Assembly: GCF_905220365.1 (NCBI RefSeq)
Contig: NC_061135.1
Span: 12,801,501-12,865,500 of the forward strand
Source: Vanessa cardui
Lineage: Eukaryota > Arthropoda > Insecta > Lepidoptera > Nymphalidae
Direction: 5' to 3'
DNA: 64,000 bases
Shown: positions 55,930 to 64,000 of the stretch, piece after piece
Position numbering within the stretch: position 1 is the stretch's first letter
Layout of the letters: the number at the start of each line of letters is the position of its first letter
Made by a program: the position numbers and the translations under genes
Notes under the pieces: generated by a model
Databases searched by the model: none
What the model was told of the DNA's origin: nothing
What the model saw: only the letters and a program-made list of their open reading frames with translations

Positions 55930-56170
55930 TTATAAGATTTTATAGATTAAAAAAAAAGTGTGGAGTTAATACCTGTTGACTTCCAAGCAGGATATATTAA
56001 TTTAAATAATTGTATTTAACTAACACGACTTTGTCTTATTTGAAATTGAAAAAGAGTAACTGCTGAGTTTTTGCCGGTTCTTCGAGGTAGAATCTACTTT
56101 CCGAACCGGTGGTAGCTAAACTTAATTGTGAAATGACGTTCAAAAGTGTTTTTTTTTTTTGAGTAAGCAA
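55930..56170 (+). repeat. Family D repeat
   Basis: GAGTTAATACCTGTTGACTT, GAGTAACTGCTGAGTTTTTG and ACCGGTGGTAGCTAAACTTA match the copy at 15905-16137. It ends in a T run. Confidence 0.62.
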
Positions 56171-56903
56171 GTATTGGGAAATTGTATCATTTTAGTGCCT
56201 TCAGTTACATTAGCTCATTTACCTTTCAAACTTTAAACATAATAACTGTAAGTATCGCGGTAGAATATATAAACTATTTATAATTTGTGGGTAGTATCTC
56301 TGGGCTTATAAAAATTATATAGGTATTGTATAATAATATGGAATAAGTTATAATTGCTTTTTTTAGCAGATAAAATAAATTTCACTTCTAAGAAACAGTA
56401 TTTATTTAGTGTTTGAATAAGTATCTAAATTATTTAATATTACTTTTAAAAATTGCCTCATAAAATATTTCATTAAGTTTATTTGATTTTTTGACATAAA
56501 TTTCTAGACTTTAAAAAGACAGATAAGAAAGGTTGGGTAAAAAAATACGCCTTTAAACATTTAAGATTAAGGATAAGCATGTTGTCGCGTCAGAAGAGCT
56601 ATAAAGGGAGTAACACCGCGTGTGAGTGCTAAGATGAATACTCCCTGAGGACTACAGAGGAAATTACTAGGTACTTAAGTTCAGAAATATCTCTGGTAGT
56701 TAATTTTAAAGGAATTTCATAAAATAGATATATTTTTTTGTACTTATTACCTTGTTATTTTATATCTTTTTTATATTAAAATGTTGTTTTTTTTTTATAT
56801 AGCTTTTGACCGTGGCCTCGTTCACATGTATGGGGTTTTGTGTAACGTTAAAACTTTCATTATGATTCGTTTAATAAGTTTAATAATACATATTTAATAT
56901 AAT
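56171..56903. other. Intergenic sequence, nothing recognised
   Basis: AT-rich. No gene or clear repeat was identified. Confidence 0.45.
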
Positions 56904-57125
56904 CGACGACCTCCGTGGTCGAGTGGTGTGTACACCGGTTTTCATGGGTACGCCACTCTGAGGTTTTATTCCCGGCTAAGTCGATATAGATTATCATTAA
57001 ATTTGGGTCTGGGTGTTGGTACCGTCGTTACCTCTGATTTTTCATAACACGAGTGCTTTAGCTACTTACAATGGGATCAGGGTTATGTATGTGATGTTGT
57101 TTCATATTTATTTATTTATTTAATA
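56904..57125 (+). mobile_element. SINE-2 (tRNA-derived) copy
   Basis: Starts CGACGACCTCCGTGGTCGAG, with the A-box-like TGGTCGAGTGG, then TGTACACCGGTTTTCATGGG. The B box region is damaged (GAGGTTTTATTCCCGGC). It continues through GGTACCGTCGTTACCTCTG and AATGGGATCAGG to a (TTTA)n tail. Confidence 0.78.
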
Positions 57126-57469
57126 TGTTGTAACAAACAAAGCGACTTTTGCATTCGTAATATGAGTTATGACAAAGTATTTATTATAAATTTTAAATAA
57201 ACAATAAATAAAATTTATTATGTTTACGATCGCAATAAAAAACTTAGCGAACGTTTTATCACTCTCAAGTAAATATATAAGTACGCTATGTAAGATAACA
57301 TTAATTAAAAGGCATTCCACTCATTAAAAGATTAATTAAAAATATGGAATTTTTATTCATTAATTTTAATGCCGCGTATGCAAAAAGAATTTAATTATAT
57401 TTAATTAACTATGTAATTCAATCATGAAAAAGAGTAACTACTGATGTTATTATATTCGCTGTAGATACA

Positions 57470-57600
57470 TCAACATCATCAACAGCCTGTAAATTTCCCA
57501 CTGCAAGGCTAAAGCCTTCTCTTCTTTTGAGGAGTAGGTTTGGAGTAGATTCCACCACGCTGCTATAATGCGTGTTGGTGTTATCCAAACTATATCTATC
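57470..57600 (-). mobile_element. SINE-1 3' fragment
   Basis: ATCAACAGCCTGTAAATTTC and ATTCCACCACGCTGCTATAA are the reverse complement of the SINE-1 3' half. It is 5'-truncated. Confidence 0.65.
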
Positions 57601-57679
57601 CATCCGCCTTTTATATAAAAAAGTTTGATGTAAAATAAACTTTAATATAAACATAACACAAACTATAGTTAAATGTCAT

Positions 57680-57975
57680 TAAAGTCACTTGGTGGTAGGG
57701 CTTTGTGCAAGCCCGCCTCGGTAGGTACCACCCACTCATCAGATATTCCACCGCTAAACAACAGTACGCAATATTGTTGTGTTCAGGTTTGAAGGGTGAG
57801 CGATCCAGTGTAACTACAGGCAGAAGGAACATAGCATCATAGTTCCCAAGGTTGGTGGCGCATTGACGATGTAAGGAATAGTTAATATTTCTTAAAGCGT
57901 CATTGTCTATGGGTGATGGTGACCACTTACCATCAGGTGGCCCACATGCTTGTTTGGCAACCTACTCCATAAAAA
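57680..57975 (+). repeat. Family B interspersed repeat, best copy in the window
   Basis: About 295 bp: CACTTGGTGGTAGGGCTTTG, GGTAGGTACCACCCACTC, CAGATATTCCACCGC, TTGTTGTGTTCAGGTTTGAA, AGTTCCCAAGGTTGGTGGCG, AGGAATAGTTAATATTTCTT, and GGTGACCACTTACCATCAGG. Noncoding. It was used as reference for the other family B calls. The mobilising system was not identified. Confidence 0.78.
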
Positions 57976-58679
57976 AAGCATTATTATATTTTTTTTATTT
58001 TTTATTTTTTATTACTTTCAAATTAAACTGCAAACGATAAGCGGAAGCTGTGTGAAATTAGAAAATCAGAATTACTCTTCAGCTAAGCGTACCAGTGTAA
58101 TAATTAATTAAAATACCTTAAAAGGCGGTTCGCCGTCGCATTATTTTAATGTTACGTGAAAAGTTCAGACGTACGTAAAATCAGGTTGCGATGTTAGTAC
58201 CGTCTGAATTTAATTTGAAAACGCAACAACCACTGTGACTTATTACGTACGTAATTTCAATATAAATTTCTGTGTTACGTTTTCGTTTGCTGTTATAAAA
58301 ACACTTAAACTGACGTGATTATGCGCGTTCATTACGCGAACGTTAAATGTGAAATTATTATTTCGTGCTTTATAAAATATTATCCTATTTTGGATGTTAA
58401 CGCGTTGCATTTAAGATTTATTTTTAATAAAATAATATTACTTACGTGTACTTAACATTATACGCTAATCAGTAATGTAATACAACTAATCTAAATGCAA
58501 TATATTTAAATTTATACAATGTAAGTTTTTATTTTTTAATTAAGATAAATTAAATTGCATTTAAAGAAGTTGTTACTGATTTATCTCTCTTTAAGTTTTG
58601 ACAGATATTTTCTTCATCATAATTATTCACCGGAAGAAATAGAAGTAAGGAATGTTAATTAAAATAAACTAAAGCAAAG
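57976..58679. other. Intergenic sequence, nothing recognised
   Basis: AT-rich sequence without a recognised gene or repeat. Confidence 0.45.
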
Positions 58680-58855
58680 TTAAGTAAAGTTATAGCCTGT
58701 ACATTTTCCACTGCTGGGCGAATGCCTCCTTTCCCATGAATGATCAATTATAAACGCAAATTAAGCACATATTTATAATGGTGGTTGCCTGGGTTTGAAC
58801 CCGAAATCATCGGTTAAGATGCACGCGTCCTCACCACTGGGCCATCTCAGCTCAA
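58680..58855 (-). mobile_element. SINE-1 with internal deletion
   Basis: The 3' end (TAGCCTGTACATTTTCCACT) joins, after a deletion of about 130 bp, to AATTATAAACGCAAATTAAG and the tRNA head with GGGTTTGAACCC (reverse of the B box). Confidence 0.75.
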
Positions 58856-58939
58856 ATTTACTAATAATTTATTTATAATTATAAAATATTGTCATATAAC
58901 AACAATTTAAGATACTAAGAAGTGTAAAAAAAGTAAAAA

Positions 58940-59220
58940 GTAATTATAGTCCTTATCTTCCTTTGAGAAAGAGGTTTTAGGTTTATTCTGCCATGTTGCT
59001 TCAGTGCGGGCTGGTGGATACACACGTAGCAGAAATTCATTGAAATTAGAAACATGTAGGTTTACTCGTAGTGTTTCTTCACAAAGATCAATATATATTA
59101 TAAACACAAATTACGTGCTTGAAAATTGGCTGATGTTTGTCTGGATTTGAACCAGCAAATATTAAAAATGGAGCACTAGTTCTTTTTCTTCGTTTTTCAC
59201 AACAGGGTCATCTCGGCTAG
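58940..59220 (-). mobile_element. SINE-1, degenerate but near full length
   Basis: CAGTGCGGGCTGGTGGATAC, ACATGTAGGTTTACTCGTAG, AATTACGTGCTTG, a decayed B box (GGATTTGAACC) and GGTCATCTCGGCT follow the reversed SINE-1 order. Confidence 0.6.
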
Positions 59221-60867
59221 ATGGATCTCTTGCAGATATGTATGTGCATTGAACGTCAACTGGATAATAAAACACTCACATTCATTGAAAAGTTAATGGT
59301 ATAAATTCCACCACCAATGTTTGTATCATATTGGAACAACCAATGAGTTCAATAGAGGAATAGCATAAGCAGTTATGGTTTCAGGATTACATTTCATTAT
59401 AAATAATTTTAGCCGTGGAGGGAAAAAAAAGATTCGCATTTCAATATTTTAAAGAAGAAATATTAAGCAATAATTATTTCATAATAATTTACATTTCGTT
59501 GGAAGACTTGTTTATTACCGAAGTTGTGTATAAGCCTGTTATAATTATAAGAAGTTTAAAACAAACTAGTATTATTTATTAAGCAATTAAATACAGATAT
59601 TAGTGGGGAACATGAACTAGTTAAGTAAAACCATAAATCAAATTCCACGGTTTTCCGTATGCAAATTTTTGTGTCAAACGTAACCAACTCTTGTCTTGTT
59701 ACGAATTGAAAATGTGAAACGAACTGAACGATACAAAATCCTGGCATTCAGCCAGACATGCAAATATGCAAGTGATAGTCGAAATATTAAGGAAGTTAAC
59801 CTACACAATGGAGTCGGAGGAATATTTCAAAGGTGCATCAATAAATGGAGCCAGGCCAGAGACTAATTTACGGTTGCAAATGGATAGACTTTCATGTGCT
59901 TGATTTGTTTTTGTAAATAAAAAGGCCGGCTGGTATGACAAACATTCAAAGAAATCTCAAATTGGAGCAGCTTGGTAAAAAGAGCTTCCGATCTTCTGCT
60001 CAACAGAAAAACCCTTATACCCACATTCACGTAATTTTGACGTTTGAGAAGATTTATTAATGGCAGAATTTTACGCCATCACTTTTTCATTGAATCACAT
60101 CACTTTGTATGGAATGTGAGAGTTATCCATTATGGCTCAGTTGTTAGAACTTGTACATGTTAATTAAACAACTGATGATTGTGAGCCCGAATTCAGACAG
60201 TCATCACTGAATTTTCATATTGAGATGTGTCATGAGACATTACATATTCATCTTTAATAAAAAGTATTTAAATGAAAATGTTCCATGACGGTAAAAATCT
60301 AGCGTTCCACTGTAGGATCTCCAAGTAGATTTCTTGTTAACAAATAATATGAATTTGTGCATTCTAAAAATAAAATTGGCTAATTGAAAAACATAGAAAT
60401 ATCATGCCTGAATTTGAACAAAAGACTCTTGTCATCTACGTCGTCTATTGTCCCATCTCTCGGTTTATTTTTCTATCACTTGAGGAATTTTATTTAAATT
60501 GGATTTGGTAATAGCTTTTATCCTATGAAAACATTGAGGATACTCTGGCAGGCTAAAGTGAAAATTATCTTTAAGCCAAAATGTATTCGAAATAATGTTG
60601 AGTCTCAAAAGAAATTAGCTTTGTTTGCGTTGTAAAATATTTTGATCCACAGTTCAATTTTAACTTCATCCAGCTGATGCGCTAGCACTTAAATCTTTTT
60701 TACAGATATTTTTTAAATTTTTAATTGGTAGTCATACTGGAACATAGGTTATCTTATGTTTTATAGTCACCATCATCAATGTGGAAAGTACTTGGTACTA
60801 TTGGGTTATGTTTCAATTCAAACCAAAACACTAAAATATGTATTGCTGTTTGATAGGTGAGTAGTTG
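59221..60867. other. Intergenic sequence with one decayed SINE-1
   Basis: A decayed + strand SINE-1 head lies at about 60130-60240 (ATGGCTCAGTTGTTAGAAC, then ACTGAATTTTCAT). The 14-bp SINE target site copy is at 60854-60867. Nothing else was recognised. Confidence 0.45.
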
Positions 60868-61176
60868 AGCCGAGATGGCCCAGTGGTTAGAACGCGTGCA
60901 TCTTAACCGATAATTCCGGGTTCAAACCCAGGTAAGCACCACTATATATATGTGCTTAATTTGTGTTTATAATTCATATCATGCTCGGCGGTGAAGGAAA
61001 ACATCCTGAGGAAATCCTGCATGTGTCTAATTTCGTGGTGGAATATGTTCCACCAAGAAATTAGACACATGCAGGAATCCTATTCCATTAGGGTGAGGGT
61101 TGGAACATATTCCAACCCTCACCCTAATGGAATAGGAGGCCTTAGCCAGCAGTGGAAAATTTACAGGCTGTTACTT
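60868..61176 (+). mobile_element. SINE-1 insertion with two internal fold-back palindromes
   Basis: The tRNA head GAGCCGAGATGGCCCAGTGG and B box GGGTTCAAACCC are intact and the 3' end is normal (CAGTGGAAAATTTACAGG). A perfect 14-bp target duplication TAGGTGAGTAGTTG is at 60854-60867 and 61177-61190. Between 61015 and 61137 the normal body is replaced by two consecutive hairpins: stem 61015-61034/61057-61076 with an inner stem, and stem 61078-61105/61110-61137. Confidence 0.9.
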
Positions 61177-61704
61177 TAGGTGAGTAGTTGCTACCCAAAA
61201 GGTTTAAAAGGTTTTTCGCAAAGTCTTCTTTACCTAATAATAATTTTCATAAATGAAACAAGCTGAAATACCGTAGATAGACATTTCATTCAAAACTGTT
61301 TCAGAACTTAAACATTACTTTCCAAGTGCCAAGCTTATAATATCATTTTACGGAGAACTTCCAACTATGAGAATTTTCTTAAGTTTTTTAACAAGGTCAT
61401 TCGATTACTCGAATTTTCTTAACAATAGTCTTGAATACGTCGCGAGCGTAAACCTGAGTATATACAACTGGTTATTACCGTGCTTTCGGTTTTTAAATTA
61501 TCTTCTGTTCTGGTGATGACAGTGACAAAATTCTGACATAAAATAATTACAAATCAGCTCATAGCAACGCCTTAGCCCAACATGTATATAATTACCAAAA
61601 TTACTATTTCTTATGTGTTATTTACCAAATATTTTAATTTTTTTAGACAGAATATGTATTGAATATTTACAAATCATCAAAATTTTCTTTACAATTTTTT
61701 TTTT

Positions 61705-61850
61705 ATAGCATAGGTGGCAAAAGAGCCGGAGGCTCACCTGATGGAAAGTGACTACCAACGCCCATGGACATCTGCAACACCAGGGGGCTTGCAGGTGCGT
61801 TGCCGGCCTTTAAGAAAGGTGTACGCTCTTTTCTTGAGGGTTCAAAAAAA
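61705..61850 (+). repeat. Family F interspersed repeat
   Basis: GGTGGCAAAAGAGCCGGAGG, CTCACCTGATGGAAAGTGAC, CCATGGACATCTGCAACACC, and GTGCGTTGCCGGCCTTTAAG. From memory this type is very widespread in Lepidoptera. The frame 61714-61926 is repeat, not a gene. Confidence 0.7.
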
Positions 61851-62114
61851 ATTCAAAAAAAATAAACACAAAAAAACCGGTGTGATATTTTGCTTCGTTA
61901 TTTGTTTTGTGCGATCATTTGTATAAACAAAACAATGAATCATCCACGATGATAATTTGTAATAAATATAGTAATTGTATAATTGGCCGAAGAAGTTTTC
62001 GAGGCTGGCTTATAACTTGGATTATTGCAATAAAATAGTTCTAAATATTCTTCGTCTCTTTTAAGGAGTAAGTATTTTTGTCTTATGGCATAAATATAAT
62101 TTTATATTATGTAA

Positions 62115-62215
62115 TATGACAGTGGAAGCCTGCAAGTCCCCGGATATTGTAAAGGATCATGAGTGGTGATTCACTTTCCACCAAGTGAGCCTTCTCGTTT
62201 TCCACTTATAACATA
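62115..62215 (-). repeat. Family F repeat, minus-strand fragment
   Basis: GAAGCCTGCAAGTCCCCGG and CTTTCCACCAAGTGAGCCTT are the reverse complement of family F. The interval 62216-63221 shows nothing recognisable. Confidence 0.6.
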
Positions 62216-63221
62216 AAAAAAGAAGAAAGTTCTTTTTAAAGCATAAAAATGAGAAATTACAGATTTAATCGTCAGAAGTACAAAGTTCTTACGGAATTTC
62301 AGCTCAATTGGTAGTGTTACCTCTCTTCATATTCAAACACATAACTTGACCCAAACCTCGCGGATTTATTATCAGCAAAGAGAACAAAACAGGAATACTC
62401 ATAATAACAATTGTTCAATTTTTGGAACAACTTTTTTACACGGCTTACAGTGTACTGAACTAGCAGAAATCTTCACGTTATAAAAAAAACCGTTATGACC
62501 TCTCTAGGAAACTTATACCTCTCTTTCCTTTCTCTATATCTCTTTTTATTGTATACGGTTTTTTTAATATAATTGAAACTTTATTTGTCATTGTTTTAAT
62601 TTAGATGGATTTTTAATAATAAAAAAAAATAATTTTGTCATATTTATTATTTTCAAATTTTGTTAATTTATTTTATTGTATGGTATTCAGTACATAACAT
62701 ATAGCGACATCTTTGTTCGGACCGGGTCTCCTATGTCACCTCTTATTATTTTTATTTTTTTAAGATCACATAAATTTTCTAAAGACTGAAAAGCGTTAGT
62801 ACGTAAATAATAAAGATAAAACGATTAAATCCTTTGCTTCTATATTTAAAATGAAATAAACGTAACCCCTTTTTTGTGATGATATAAAAGTAGGAATACC
62901 ACAAGTTAGATTAAACAAGTTTTCAAAGTCGTGCCTGTTAGATGTTCTATGTAATTTTCTTGCCAGTACTTTTCATTTTGGCGAACATTCTCGGAAATAG
63001 AATTTGAATTTTTTCGTGAAAATTTTACTTACTATCTGACTCCATTCTCCTGATCTGACATTAAAGAGGAAACTTTATAATATTTAATTCTGTACGTATT
63101 TTCACTTCGCGTCGAAATTTTTATTTACAGTTAACATTTTATTTTACCAGTTTTGTAGTTTTTAATAAATGTTTATAAACGGATTACGGTGATTTTATAA
63201 CACCTAACATGGTTATTTTTA

Positions 63222-63374
63222 TTATTAAAGTTATTAATTTCGGGATATTTACCATGTTTTTGTAATCGTACCAGTCTAGTGAACAAAACATTCTTAGATA
63301 ATGTCTAAATATCGAGCTCCACCGAACAAAAATAAAAAACATGGTAAATATCCCGAAATTAATAACTTTAATAA
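63222..63374. repeat. Perfect 40-bp inverted repeat with 73-bp spacer
   Basis: Arms 63222-63261 and 63335-63374 are exact reverse complements, containing TTTCGGGATATTTACCATG and its complement. No coding sequence or clear target duplication was seen. A shorter inverted pair (CAACTTAC/GTAAGTTG) lies near 63581-63608. Confidence 0.85.
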
Positions 63375-63654
63375 CATATCATTGTTGAGTAATTGTCAAG
63401 AAGAAGAATTAACGAAGTATTAAGTTGTTTTTATTAAAAAAAAATTAACTTACCAACTTTTCTCAGTAGCGCATCGATTGAAGAACACTTTCTTTATTCT
63501 ATAATTAAATATATTTGAGCACATTGTCGTTTCAGAAAATATTATATATGAACAAATATAATATTTAATATCGCGTGTTTCAACTTACTAATAAGTAATG
63601 TAAGTTGAAAGATCGTTATATTTCAAAATTGAAGTATAAATTTCGATAAATTAC

Positions 63655-63880
63655 ATTTTAGCCGAAATGGCCTGGTGTGTGTGAACGCGCGCATTATTAC
63701 CATTGATCGCGTCTTCAAATCCAAGCAAACACCCATAAACTTTCATGTCCTTAATTAGTAATTATAATTCATCTCATGACCAGCAATAAATGAAAAATGT
63801 CGTCAGAAAACCTGTATAGATCTTATTTCATCAATTTCAATACCGATTTTCCTTTACCCTAACAGTGGGCCATTTACGAA
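63655..63880 (+). mobile_element. SINE-1, degenerate copy
   Basis: AGCCGAAATGGCCTGG head, AACGCGCGCATTATTACC, TAATTATAATTCATCTCATG, and CTAACAGTGGGCCATTTACG are in SINE-1 order. Many substitutions show it is old. The last 120 bp of the window show nothing recognisable. Confidence 0.6.
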
Positions 63881-64000
63881 TTTTACGTTTCTTAGTACGT
63901 TAAAAATAAAAGTTTAAGTCCGTATTTCTATTATAAATCTTTGTTTTTTTATTTAGTCTAATTTTACACCAGAATATAATTGTCCTTCGATGTTAGGGCA

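Noticed and set aside
60868..60945. Possible tRNA gene (A and B boxes at the head of SINE-1 and SINE-2 copies)
   Set aside because: The tRNA similarity continues into a conserved SINE body and recurs at many sites, so these are SINE heads and not tRNA genes.
1..64000. Prokaryote-type systems: CRISPR arrays, operons, defence islands, phage genes
   Set aside because: Spliced exons, SINEs, LINEs and composition show eukaryotic nuclear DNA. No regularly spaced repeats or gene clusters were seen.

Overview
The window looks like nuclear DNA from a moth or butterfly, probably a butterfly. It is very AT-rich, and its one host gene has short exons with GT..AG introns. The intergenic DNA is a patchwork of interspersed repeats of types familiar from Lepidoptera: tRNA-derived SINEs, an RTE-type LINE tail, a CR1/Jockey-type LINE and a BEL/Pao element. 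The species cannot be fixed from the sequence alone.

Region 1 (about 1-17.9 kb, + strand) holds the 3' part of a furin-type proprotein convertase gene of the Fur2 (PCSK5/6-like) class. I could join ten exons in phase between 1158 and 17606. In order they encode the end of the prodomain with an RVKR processing site, the complete subtilisin-type catalytic domain with Asp, His, Asn and Ser in place, the P domain, about eleven furin-type Cys-rich repeats, one transmembrane helix and a short cytoplasmic tail with sorting-like motifs. The signal peptide and most of the prodomain lie upstream of the window. The large introns carry repeats, including a foldback element in intron 2 with near-perfect 226-bp arms.

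Region 2 (about 19.4-25 kb) holds a nearly intact non-LTR retrotransposon. ORF1 has a PHD-like finger, a coiled coil and a baculovirus-FP25K-like C-terminal domain. ORF2 encodes an APE-type endonuclease and a reverse transcriptase and is interrupted by a single in-frame TAG. A tRNA-like sequence lies just upstream of ORF1.

Region 3 (31.2-37.3 kb) is a nested insertion. A + strand SINE lies next to a - strand SINE that has a 13-bp target duplication. A BEL/Pao LTR retrotransposon (31446-37008, - strand, identical 186-bp LTRs, 5-bp target duplication) has landed in the tail of the second SINE. The BEL element has lost the segment between reverse transcriptase and integrase that normally encodes the Pao-type region and RNase H.

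Region 4 (37.3-64 kb) shows no recognisable host gene. It contains many copies of at least two tRNA-derived SINE families, several other dispersed families (called B to F here), an RTE LINE 3' end with a perfect palindrome, and another LINE C-terminal fragment. Two SINE copies are rearranged. One is a dimer between a single pair of target duplications (48504-48958). The other, with a 14-bp target duplication, contains two consecutive fold-back palindromes (60868-61176).

I found no prokaryotic-type system, CRISPR array or gene cluster. The most notable observations are the SINE rearrangements, which read like frozen template-switching events during reverse transcription, and the young but internally deleted BEL element. 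All family assignments come from motif recognition. Nothing was searched or computed.
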